A stretch of 5,824 bases of DNA from Massilia sp. UBA2709 (GCA_002354135.1 DEKZ01000193.1:1-5824), one strand, 5' to 3'; shown: positions 1 through 5,441, numbered from the stretch's first letter. Notes: a model not told the origin generated them from the sequence alone. Program-made: numbers and translations.

Positions 1-622
1 AGCGGTACACCACGGTCGGGAAGGCGTCGTCGAGGTCGCCCTGGAAGGCCGCGCCGGTCACCAGCGGCAGGGGCTGGTCGGCGGCGTCCGCGCGGTGCAG
101 GCGCACCGCGATGCCGGCGCTGCGCTTGGCGAACACGAAGCGCACGCCGCCGCACTGGCGCGCACGCAGGGAAGCATCGACGTAGCGCGCAAAGCCCAGG
201 GCCTGCTCGCAGGCCATGCGCAGCTCGGCCTCGCCGTAGATCCCGTCCGCCTGCGGCAGGAGCGAGACGCGCGGGCGCACCACGAAGGCGCCGATCTTGC
301 GGTCGAGGACCAGGGCGGCGTTCTCGTCATAGGCCGCCTTGAGCAGCGGGAAGCTGGTGCGGCCGAGCGGGTCGAGCGGCAGGTTGACCTGGGTCGTCTT
401 GCCCGCCAGCGTGAGCTGCACGCCCTCGAGCGACACCTCGCGGCTCAGCGGCGCCACCTGCAGGTGGCTCTGGATGGCGTTCTTCGGCCCGCCGTATTTC
501 TCGAACACGACCATCGCGCGGTAGGCGTCGCGGTAACTGACCCACTCGGCAGCAAACGCCGGCGCCCAAGCGCCGAGGGCGCAGAGCAGCGGGGCGCAAT
601 ATGCGAAGAGGTGTCGGGCCAT
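1..622 (-). CDS. Secreted protein of unknown function, 3' end off window (DUF2987-like?)
   Basis: Reading leftward from ATG at 622-620, 207 residues are open to the window edge without a stop, so the C-terminus is missing. Residues 1-24 form a Sec signal peptide (MARHLFAY, a hydrophobic core, then PAFA before AEW), so the product is probably periplasmic. The mature part is mixed alpha/beta-looking with alternating hydrophobics: VQLTLAGKTTQVNLPLDPLGRTSFPL at about 68-93 (split here as VQLTLAGK and NLPLDPLG), then ENAALVLD and a helical stretch with Cys138, followed by Cys157. This pattern reminded me of DUF2987-type periplasmic proteins, but I could not test it. Two cysteines in the mature part could form a disulfide. 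The gene starts 9 bp after the stop of the MipA/OmpV gene, so they are almost certainly co-transcribed, and the product may work with that barrel. The Shine-Dalgarno is poor, which suggests translation depends on the upstream gene. Existence of the gene is well supported; function is unknown. Confidence 0.83.
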   Translation of the reverse strand, partial: MARHLFAYCAPLLCALGAWAPAFAAEWVSYRDAYRAMVVFEKYGGPKNAIQSHLQVAPLSREVSLEGVQLTLAGKTTQVNLPLDPLGRTSFPLLKAAYDENAALVLDRKIGAFVVRPRVSLLPQADGIYGEAELRMACEQALGFARYVDASLRARQCGGVRFVFAKRSAGIAVRLHRADAADQPLPLVTGAAFQGDLDDAFPTVVYR

Positions 623-631
623 GGGTGTCAA

Positions 632-1477
632 TCAGAACCGGTAGGCGATGGCGGTGGAAACCGTCAGGTTGGTCGGCCGCTCGACGAGCGGGCTCAGGCG
701 GGCGTCGCCAGCCAGGCGCGACACCTGCACTTGCGAAGTCAGCATCCAGGACGGCGAGAGCGCCCAGTTCCAGCGCACGCCGAGGTGGCCGTCCTTCAGC
801 CCTCCGCCGGCGCGGTAGACCGGATTGCCGCTGCGCAACGAGTCAAGCGTGCCGACGCCGAAGAAGGCATTGTTATACGCCCCGTTGGCGACGCTCAGGC
901 CGGCCGTGAGCGACACCCGGTGGTGGGCGCCGAGCTGCATCGCGAGGCGCTGCACGCCCAGGTCCAGGCGCGCGCCGTCGCGCCCGTTGCCGGCGCCGTA
1001 GAGCAGGCTGCTGGTAAGACGCCAATCGGGCGTCAGGTAGTAGTTCAGGAAGGCCCCGCCCAGCAGGCGGGTGGAGATGGGTTCCATGCCGACGAGCCTG
1101 TTCCCGCCCTGTTGCACCTGCGGCAGGGCCACCATGGAATAGCGTGCGCTGCTGACGCCGTCGATCCCGCCGCCGGCGCCGTCCTCGTCGCGGCGGCGCT
1201 GCAGCTGGACCAGGGGCCCGTATTCGAAGCGCGGATCGCGGCCCAGGTGCATGCCGGCGCTCATGCCGGAGACGAAGACGCCATTGCTCCATTGCACCTG
1301 CAGCACCGGCAGGGCCTTGCGCTCGCTGTGCCGCGCCCCTTCGTAGCGCGGGGCCGAGACCACGCCGAGCCCGACATACATGTCGCGGCTGCCATCCGGC
1401 ATCGGATTCGTGGCCGGCGTCTGGGCGGAAGCGCCGCTCGATACGACAGCAAGCGCCAGGGCGAGAAGCTTGTTCAT
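632..1477 (-). CDS. MipA/OmpV family outer-membrane protein
   Basis: This encodes a 281-aa outer-membrane beta-barrel of the MipA (MltA-interacting protein)/OmpV family. The ATG at 1477-1475 is preferred because MNKLLALALAVVSSGASAQ follows at once as a clean signal peptide (cleavage ASA|Q). An in-frame TTG at 1522 would place 15 non-signal residues in front. Family marks are the early strand MYVGLGVVSAPRYEGA, many alternating amphipathic strands (RLLGGAFLNYYLTPDWRLTS; VSRLAGDARLSPLVER) and a C-terminal strand ending YRF, the terminal aromatic used in barrel assembly. MipA bridges the murein hydrolase MltA and PBP1B in E. coli; other members are linked to envelope stress or polymyxin sensing. 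It is the first gene of a two-gene minus-strand unit and is divergent from an RstB-like kinase. In Vibrio cholerae, from memory, ompV also neighbours the carRS two-component genes, so the kinase may regulate it. Family assignment is firm; which ligand or partner it has is not shown. Confidence 0.9.
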   Translation of the reverse strand: MNKLLALALAVVSSGASAQTPATNPMPDGSRDMYVGLGVVSAPRYEGARHSERKALPVLQVQWSNGVFVSGMSAGMHLGRDPRFEYGPLVQLQRRRDEDGAGGGIDGVSSARYSMVALPQVQQGGNRLVGMEPISTRLLGGAFLNYYLTPDWRLTSSLLYGAGNGRDGARLDLGVQRLAMQLGAHHRVSLTAGLSVANGAYNNAFFGVGTLDSLRSGNPVYRAGGGLKDGHLGVRWNWALSPSWMLTSQVQVSRLAGDARLSPLVERPTNLTVSTAIAYRF

Positions 1478-1531
1478 GGTGGGGGCAAAGGATGGACCTG
1501 CCTGTATTTTACGTTGAGGCAAGCCTTATCC

Positions 1532-1561
1532 GATATATCCTTACAGCATGGTTCTCGACAA
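1532..1561 (-). promoter_or_regulatory. Candidate promoter of the MipA/OmpV gene
   Basis: On the minus strand TTGTCG (1561-1556, 4/6 to the -35 consensus) is followed after an 18-bp spacer by TATATC (1537-1532, 4/6 to the -10). The predicted start near 1525 would leave an untranslated leader of about 48 nt before ATG 1477. It lies downstream of the minus-strand terminator at 1642-1678, which would make the gene independent of that terminator. Both hexamers are only moderate matches, so this is a candidate. Confidence 0.35.
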
Positions 1562-1641
1562 TCGGCAGCGCCATGGCCATGACCATGCGCCGCCACCCCG
1601 GGCTGAAGTAGGATGGCCACGCGCCCGATGGCGGCGACCGG

Positions 1642-1678
1642 AATAAAAAAACCCACCGACACCCGCGTATCGAGTGGG
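1642..1678 (-). terminator. Rho-independent terminator, minus strand, no assigned gene
   Basis: In minus-strand sense CCCAC (1678-1674) pairs with GTGGG (1656-1652), and inside it CGA (1672-1670) pairs with TCG (1659-1657) with one bulged base. The result is an 8-bp stem with a 10-nt loop, followed directly by seven T and then ATT. This is a good intrinsic-terminator shape. The plus-strand reading has no T-tract. It does not sit after any recognised gene: the nearest minus-strand gene begins about 165 bp further downstream. It could end a small RNA, block antisense transcription coming out of the kinase gene, or attenuate the MipA/OmpV gene if that has a second, farther promoter. Confidence 0.6.
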
Positions 1679-1748
1679 CAAACGGAAAACCTGAATCCTG
1701 CGTATCTTATCTGCCGGGCAATTTCCAATCTCCCCAGAGATGTCGGCC

Positions 1749-1770
1749 ATTTGTCGTGAATTTGTAATAA
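1749..1770 (+). promoter_or_regulatory. 11-bp-period direct repeat, candidate OmpR-family response-regulator box
   Basis: ATTTGT occurs at 1749-1754 and again at 1760-1765, a hexamer-N5-hexamer arrangement with a period of one helical turn. This is the architecture of PhoP, PmrA and PhoB boxes. If transcription begins near 1803, the repeat covers about -54 to -33, where a class II activator would replace the missing -35 element. The architecture is seen directly; the identity of the regulator is inferred. Autoregulation by the partner of the downstream kinase is the simplest guess. Confidence 0.4.
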
Positions 1771-1789
1771 CCGGGAAGTTCTTTGCTCC

Positions 1790-1797
1790 TATACAAT
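1790..1797 (+). promoter_or_regulatory. Candidate -10 element for leader ORF and kinase
   Basis: TATACAAT contains TACAAT (1792-1797, 5/6 to consensus), or TATACA two bases earlier. No acceptable -35 lies 16-18 bp upstream, as expected for an activator-dependent promoter. Transcription would start near 1802-1804, only about 13 nt before the leader ATG at 1816. Confidence 0.4.
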
Positions 1798-1815
1798 GGC
1801 GTTAGGAGAAAAACA

Positions 1816-1866
1816 ATGTATCGAAGGTGGTTGGGTAACTGTCAGTGTCGCGGGGAAGCCAGGTGA
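1816..1866 (+). CDS. Candidate 16-aa leader peptide ORF coupled to the kinase
   Basis: The ORF reads MYRRWLGNCQCRGEAR and ends at TGA 1864-1866. Translation evidence is unusually good for so short an ORF: AGGAG at 1804-1808 sits 7 nt before the ATG, the strongest ribosome site in this half of the window. Its stop overlaps the GTG start of the histidine kinase in a GTGA junction, the usual sign of translational coupling. The peptide is basic and carries a Cys-x-Cys pair. It resembles no response-regulator C-terminus I know, so it is probably not the tail of a lost regulator. It may serve mainly to load ribosomes for the kinase, or act as a sensing leader. It could also be chance; codon statistics on 16 codons decide nothing. 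Confidence 0.45.
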   Translation: MYRRWLGNCQCRGEAR

Positions 1867-3164
1867 ACCGTATCTTCTTCCGCTTTTTCGTGCTGGTGAT
1901 GCTGTCGATCACGGCTGCAACCTTCGTCATTTACTTTGCCATGAGCCGGCTGTTCGGCGATCCGCTCGACGACATCGCGCGGCGCCAGGCGGCGGCCCAG
2001 ATCTTCCTGATCGAGCAATACGTCGACGAAGCGCCCACCGACGAATGGCTGGTGCGCCTGAACCGGGTGCGCGAAGTCTCCGACACCCGCTTCGACCTGG
2101 TCACCCTGCAGGCTGCACGCGCCGCCCTGCCCGGCGCCAGCCTGGCCGCCCTCGAACGCGGCGACGTCGTGCTCGACGTCGACAACAAGGCCTTCTATCG
2201 CCGGGTCGACCTTACCGGCGAGGGCTACATCGGCAGCGACGAGGAAGTCATCCACGCCCGCGACCTGCCGATCGACATCAACCTCGCCCTCAAGATGGAA
2301 GCGGTGCGCTACGTGATCGTCGCGCTGGCGCTGCTGCTGCCGATCGCGCTGTGGTCGCGTTCGCACTGGCAGGGCCTGCAGCGGCTGTCGCGCGTGGCCG
2401 ACGAGTTCGGCGCCGGCCGGCTGTCGGCCCGTGCGCGCATGCCTCGCTCGGCCAGCATCTATCCGCTGGCCGAACGCATCGACCACATGGCTGACCGCAT
2501 CGAGGAATTGCTGGTGGCGCAGAAGAACCTGCTGCATTCGGTGTCGCACGAACTGCGCACGCCGATCGCCCGCCTCGAGTTCGCGCTCGAACTGCTGGAC
2601 GCGAAGGCCGACAACCCCGCCCTGCGTCCGCGCATCGCGGCGATGGAACGCGACCTGCGCGAACTGAACGAACTGGTGGGCGAACTGCTGGGCATGGCGC
2701 GCCTGGACAGCGAGCCGGCGCTGCAGGGCGACACCGTGGACCTGGCGGCGCTGCTGCACACGACCGTGGCCGCCCTGCCTCCCGGCGCGCAGGCGCTCGC
2801 CGTCGAGGCGGCCGAGGGCCTGGGCACGCTCGAGGCCGATCCGCGCCTGCTGGGACGGGCGCTGTCGAACCTGTTGAGGAATGCGCAGAAGTACGCGGCG
2901 GCATCGATCCGCCTGTCGGCCTGGCGCGACGGCAGGCAAGTCCTCATCGCCGTCGAGGACGACGGGCCGGGCATCCCGGAGCACGAGCGCGAGCACATCT
3001 TCGAGCCCTTCTACCGGCTCGACCGCAGCCGCGACCGCGCCACTGGCGGCTTCGGCCTGGGCCTGTCGATCGCGCACAAGGCCGTGCTGCTGCACGGGGG
3101 GACGTTAATGGTCGAACAGTCGGCGCTGGGCGGGGCGCGCTTCGTGATTGCGCTACCGACCTGA
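1863..3164 (+). CDS. RstB-like sensor histidine kinase
   Basis: This is a 433-aa inner-membrane two-component sensor kinase. TM1 is about residues 5-26 (FFRFFVLVMLSITAAT), followed by an acidic periplasmic sensor region of about 28-146 and TM2 at about 147-164. The juxtamembrane WSRSHWQGLQRL and HAMP region (165-217) strongly recall E. coli RstB. The DHp helix has the phosphoacceptor H229 in HSVSHELRTPIARLEF. The ATPase domain shows the N-box LSNLLRNAQKYA (N336, N340), G1 VEDDGPGI (D366, G368, G370), the F-box FEPFYRLD, and G2 GGFGLGLS (395-402). All catalytic motifs are intact. The GTG at 1863 is chosen because GGGGA at 1852-1856 precedes it and residue 2 onward leads straight into TM1; an in-frame GTG at 1845 is possible. 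RstB normally follows its regulator RstA, but no response regulator lies on either side here. The acidic sensor region would suit cationic peptides or metals, which is an inference. Confidence 0.93.
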   Translation: MNRIFFRFFVLVMLSITAATFVIYFAMSRLFGDPLDDIARRQAAAQIFLIEQYVDEAPTDEWLVRLNRVREVSDTRFDLVTLQAARAALPGASLAALERGDVVLDVDNKAFYRRVDLTGEGYIGSDEEVIHARDLPIDINLALKMEAVRYVIVALALLLPIALWSRSHWQGLQRLSRVADEFGAGRLSARARMPRSASIYPLAERIDHMADRIEELLVAQKNLLHSVSHELRTPIARLEFALELLDAKADNPALRPRIAAMERDLRELNELVGELLGMARLDSEPALQGDTVDLAALLHTTVAALPPGAQALAVEAAEGLGTLEADPRLLGRALSNLLRNAQKYAAASIRLSAWRDGRQVLIAVEDDGPGIPEHEREHIFEPFYRLDRSRDRATGGFGLGLSIAHKAVLLHGGTLMVEQSALGGARFVIALPT

Positions 3165-3194
3165 TGCGAAACTGGATAAAAATTACTCCGGAAT

Positions 3195-3259
3195 CGTAGG
3201 GTGGGCGGCTCTACCCTGCTGGGTGCAATCCCGCTGCGGTAACGCCGCCCACGCGTTCA
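3195..3259 (+). repeat. 65-bp palindromic element, copy 1 (REP-like)
   Basis: The element begins CGTAGGGTGGGCGGC (3195-3209) and ends GCCGCCCACGCGTTCA (3244-3259). GTGGGCGGC (3201-3209) and GCCGCCCAC (3244-3252) are perfect 9-bp inverted repeats enclosing a 34-nt loop. A GTAG tetranucleotide just outside the stem is the hallmark of REP sequences mobilised by RAYT transposases. A 34-nt loop is large for a REP, so this may be a different intergenic palindrome family. Copy 2 at 3345-3409 is its reverse-oriented relative. Confidence 0.7.
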
Positions 3260-3344
3260 ACCCAGGGTAGAACAGTGGCGGCCGCGAGCGGAGCCGGAAG
3301 GAAGCCACAGAAAAGAACAAGGCCGCGGCAGATCGCCAGCCGCC

Positions 3345-3409
3345 TGAACGCGTGGGCGGCGCACACGCTGCGGTTGTGCAAGGACTCGGGTGGAGCCGTC
3401 CACCCTACG
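3345..3409 (-). repeat. 65-bp palindromic element, copy 2, inverted relative to copy 1
   Basis: Read on the minus strand it begins CGTAGGGTGGACGGC (3409-3395) and ends GCCGCCCACGCGTTCA (3360-3345). The outer arms match copy 1 at 30 of 31 positions; the one change (C to T on the plus strand at 3399) keeps a G-U pair. The loop is again exactly 34 nt and matches copy 1 at about 19 of 34 positions, with TGCA and CCGC-n-GCG conserved. Equal length, equal loop size and conserved arms show these are two copies of one element. Confidence 0.7.
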
Positions 3410-3465
3410 TCGCGCGCACATGCTGTGCATCCCGACGCCGTCGCGGGGCGCGTCGACGTCGAGGC

Positions 3466-3780
3466 TTACTTGCGCTCTGGCTTGACGTGCGTAAAGCCGT
3501 ACCACAGGTGTTCCCACCAGTGGTCGCGCGATTTGACGGTGTAGAGGCAGGCCTTGTCGACGCCGCTCTTGAACACCGGGTCCGGACATTGATTGGTGAT
3601 CAGCGCGTAACGCTGGTTTTCCGCATTGACAAGCGCAATGCAAAGCCAGATCACGAGACCGGCCAGAATGACAACGAGAGACCAGGCAATGTGGTTTACA
3701 TTGCTGGTCTCGAACAGGTCCTCTTCCCGCGGGCGCGAGCCCTCGTACATCTCGAGGACCTTGCGTTCCGTATCGCTCAT
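3466..3780 (-). CDS. Small single-TM protein of unknown function, coupled to dsbA
   Basis: This is a 104-aa protein I do not recognise. An acidic, polar N-terminus (1-29) is followed by one membrane helix at about 31-51 (HIAWSLVVILAGLVIWLCIA) and a C-terminal part rich in aromatic and basic residues, with DHWWEHLWYGF at 86-96. Cys65 and Cys78 flank a 12-residue stretch (CPDPVF...DKAC) and could form a disulfide if this side is periplasmic. Charge distribution does not settle topology: there are more Lys/Arg after the helix than before it, which by the positive-inside rule would favour a cytoplasmic C-terminus. Its ATG overlaps the dsbA TGA (ATGA, 3777-3780) and no good Shine-Dalgarno is visible, so translation is probably coupled to dsbA. 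That suggests a DsbA substrate, partner or anchor, but this rests on position only. Confidence 0.82.
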   Translation of the reverse strand: MSDTERKVLEMYEGSRPREEDLFETSNVNHIAWSLVVILAGLVIWLCIALVNAENQRYALITNQCPDPVFKSGVDKACLYTVKSRDHWWEHLWYGFTHVKPERK

Positions 3781-4442
3781 TTCGACTTGGCTGCCTTTGC
3801 AACAAGCGCGTCCATGACCTGGAAGCTCGCCTGCAGGATCTGGTTACGGTCGTTGATCTTCAGCTTCTCCGCCACCTGGCCCGGCGAGGTCTGGTACTTG
3901 CCGTCGATGATGATCGTCGGCGTGCCGCTCACCTGGTAGGCATTGGTGACCTGCGGCAGGCGGCGCAGCTTGGTCATGACGCTGAACGAGTTCCAGGTTT
4001 CCAGGAACTTGGCGCGATCGATGCCGTTCTTCGAAACCCAGTCGATGATCTGCTCGTCCTTCATCAGGCGCACACGCTGCACGTGGACCGCATGGAAGAT
4101 CTTCGCGTGCATCTCATTGAGCTTGCCCATCGCCTCGAGCGTCAGGTACAGGTGCGCTTCCGGATCGTTCGGTCCCTGGAAAGGCAGGTGCACGCGGCGC
4201 AGGACGATGTTGTCACCCTGCTTTTTGACCCATTCGTTCAAGCCGGGTTCCAGCGAGAAGCAGGCCGGGCAGTGGTAGGCGAAGAATTCGATGACTTCGA
4301 CTTTCTTGCCGGTGGTCTGGACCGGTTGCGGCGCCGCGAGCGTCACGTACTCGACACCGTTCTGCGGATTGGTGGGCGAAGCGAAAGCGGTGCTGGCGAC
4401 CAGGCTGGCGGCGATCAGGGCTAAACGCAGGGAGCGGCGCAT
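3777..4442 (-). CDS. dsbA: Thiol:disulfide interchange protein DsbA (CPAC active site)
   Basis: This encodes a 221-aa periplasmic oxidoreductase that introduces disulfides into secreted proteins and is re-oxidised by DsbB. ATG 4442-4440 is chosen because AAGGA (4452-4448) lies 5 nt upstream and MRRSLRLALIAASLVASTAFA forms a signal peptide ending at residue 21. The thioredoxin-fold core is clear: VEVIEFFAYHCPACFSLEP with active-site Cys58 and Cys61, the alpha-helical insertion at about 90-160, and the cis-proline loop VSGTPT (Pro175) before the strand TIIIDGKYQ. The length is typical for a betaproteobacterial DsbA. The dipeptide between the cysteines is Pro-Ala, while the classical DsbA has Pro-His; that histidine strongly affects redox potential, so this enzyme may be less oxidising. 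It is followed with a 4-bp overlap by a small membrane protein gene and preceded by btuF with a 123-bp gap, so it probably has its own promoter. Confidence 0.95.
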   Translation of the reverse strand: MRRSLRLALIAASLVASTAFASPTNPQNGVEYVTLAAPQPVQTTGKKVEVIEFFAYHCPACFSLEPGLNEWVKKQGDNIVLRRVHLPFQGPNDPEAHLYLTLEAMGKLNEMHAKIFHAVHVQRVRLMKDEQIIDWVSKNGIDRAKFLETWNSFSVMTKLRRLPQVTNAYQVSGTPTIIIDGKYQTSPGQVAEKLKINDRNQILQASFQVMDALVAKAAKSK

Positions 4443-4541
4443 AAATATCCTTCTTGTTGGAGTTGAAGAAAACGACCGCGAGATTACCACTTTTTTGCCT
4501 CCCCCTCCGGGAAAGCGGCGGTTTTTTGCATTTGCTTACCG

Positions 4542-4561
4542 CTGTAACGCGCCCTGTAACG
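4542..4561 (-). promoter_or_regulatory. 8-bp direct repeat upstream of dsbA
   Basis: CTGTAACG occurs at 4542-4549 and 4554-4561 (minus strand CGTTACAG twice, 12-bp period). It lies just after the btuF stop and about 100 bp before the dsbA start. The spacing is close to one helical turn, so it could be a regulator site for dsbA, but with two short copies chance is not excluded. Confidence 0.25.
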
Positions 4562-4565
4562 ACAC

Positions 4566-5441
4566 TCAGCGACGCCGGCCGCGCGCCTCTTCCAGCCGCT
4601 GGCACAGCGCGGCCGCCCCATCGGCGATGCGCGGGCCGGGCCGGGTGAGCAGTTCCTCGTCCAGCGTGAACAGGTTGTTGCGGCGCACCGCCGTCATGCC
4701 GCGGTAGGGCTGCCAGATCGACAGGCCGCGGTCCTGGGGCGTGTACAGCTTGCCGCCGACGATGGCTTCCGGGTCCTGCTGGACCACGGCCTCGACGCTG
4801 ACCTGGGGCGCGATGGTCTTCAGGCCGGCAAAGATATTCGTCCCGCCGCACAGCCGAATCGCATCGCTGGCGATCTGCTCGCCGTTGAGGGTGTAAAGCG
4901 GGCTGTCCCAGGCCTGGTAGAACACCGATACCTGCGGCCGCTTGCTGTAGCGCGTTTGCAGCGCGGCCAGTTTCGCCCGGTACTGCGCGGCGGCGGCCTG
5001 CGCGGTCTGCTCCGTGCCGAGCAGCTGGCCGAAGCGCAGCAGGCTGGTCGCCACTTCGTCGAGCTTGCGCGGCTCGCTGTGGAAGACCGGAATCCCCAGG
5101 CCTTGCAGCTGGGCGATCTGGCGCGCCGTGTTCCCGCTCTGCCAGACGATCAGCAGGTCCGGCTTCATCGCGATGACGCGCTCGAGGTCGATCTGGCTGT
5201 TCGAGCCGATCAGCGGGATGCTGCGCGCGGCCGCCGGGTAGTCGCTGTAGTTCATGGCGCCGACGATGCGCGCGCCGCCGCCGGCCGCGAACAGGAGTTC
5301 GGTCACGTGCGGCGCCATCGAGATCACGCGTTGGGCCGGGCGCGCCAGCGTGACGCGGCGGCCGGCGTCGTCGACCACGGTGATCGCCGCGCGTGCAACG
5401 CAGCCAGAGAACAGCAAAAGGACGAGAAGAAGCGCTCTCAT
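4566..5441 (-). CDS. btuF: Vitamin B12 ABC transporter substrate-binding protein BtuF
   Basis: This is a 291-aa periplasmic cobalamin-binding protein that delivers B12 to BtuCD. ATG 5441-5439 follows GGAG with 6-nt spacing and starts a signal peptide MRALLLVLLLFSGCVARA. A lipid attachment at Cys14 is conceivable, but Phe at -3 is a poor lipobox. Family features match E. coli BtuF closely: RVISMAPHVTELLFAAG (38-54), NYSDYP (64-69), the LERVIAMKPDLLIVWQSGN block (86-104), RQIAQLQGLGIPV (107-119), and CGGTNIF (198-204). Cys198 and Cys280 occupy the positions of the conserved BtuF disulfide, a plausible DsbA substrate. It starts within the stop of the ATPase gene (ATGA, 5438-5441), so the two form one transport operon. 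The permease BtuC would be expected off the right edge. No cobalamin riboswitch is visible in the window; if present it would be upstream of the operon. Confidence 0.94.
   Translation of the reverse strand: MRALLLVLLLFSGCVARAAITVVDDAGRRVTLARPAQRVISMAPHVTELLFAAGGGARIVGAMNYSDYPAAARSIPLIGSNSQIDLERVIAMKPDLLIVWQSGNTARQIAQLQGLGIPVFHSEPRKLDEVATSLLRFGQLLGTEQTAQAAAAQYRAKLAALQTRYSKRPQVSVFYQAWDSPLYTLNGEQIASDAIRLCGGTNIFAGLKTIAPQVSVEAVVQQDPEAIVGGKLYTPQDRGLSIWQPYRGMTAVRRNNLFTLDEELLTRPGPRIADGAAALCQRLEEARGRRR

Larger units (their letters stand above)
1478..1815. other. Divergent intergenic regulatory region between mipA-like gene and kinase
   Basis: This stretch of about 340 bp has no convincing long gene. 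It is more AT-rich than its surroundings, especially 1640-1815. Reading from left to right it holds a candidate minus-strand promoter for the MipA/OmpV gene, a minus-strand intrinsic terminator, a two-hexamer direct repeat suited to an OmpR-family regulator, and a -10-like element just before the leader ORF. No response-regulator remnant was recognised in any frame by eye. Open frames crossing it have arginine- and proline-rich translations with no recognisable motifs and poor ribosome sites. Confidence 0.7.
3165..3465. other. Gene-free stretch between convergent genes
   Basis: About 300 bp lie between the kinase stop and the stop of the small membrane protein gene, which converge here. Most of it is taken up by two inverted copies of a 65-bp palindromic element (3195-3259 and 3345-3409) separated by 85 bp. 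I see no intrinsic terminator with a T-tract for either gene, so the palindromes or Rho may end transcription. Open frames crossing it have no recognisable protein features. Confidence 0.65.

Noticed and set aside
1478..1522. Upstream TTG start for the MipA/OmpV protein
   Set aside because: It would add 15 residues before a complete signal peptide; the ATG at 1477 fits better.
95..1582. 495-codon open frame on the plus strand across the MipA/OmpV gene and the secreted-protein gene
   Set aside because: It is antisense to two genes with clear signal peptides and barrel features. Its translation is rich in Ala, Arg, His and Gln with no recognisable motif, as expected from third-position GC bias.
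1842..3095. 417-codon minus-strand open frame antisense to the kinase
   Set aside because: The plus strand has every histidine-kinase motif in order. The antisense product is low-complexity with no domain or ribosome site.
3201..3270. H-type pseudoknot in copy 1: CTACCCTG (3211-3218) in the loop can pair with CAGGGTAG (3263-3270) outside the stem
   Set aside because: The 8-bp complementarity is real, but copy 2 has no equivalent outer arm, so it is not a conserved property of the element.
3433..3455. Hairpin CGACGC/GCGTCG downstream of the small membrane protein gene
   Set aside because: A 6-bp stem with an 11-nt loop in GC-rich DNA and no T-tract is not enough to call a terminator.
4490..4565. 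Bidirectional terminator between btuF and dsbA, suggested by T-tracts at 4491-4496 and 4522-4527
   Set aside because: The GC-rich sequence between the T-runs does not fold into a convincing stem in either direction.
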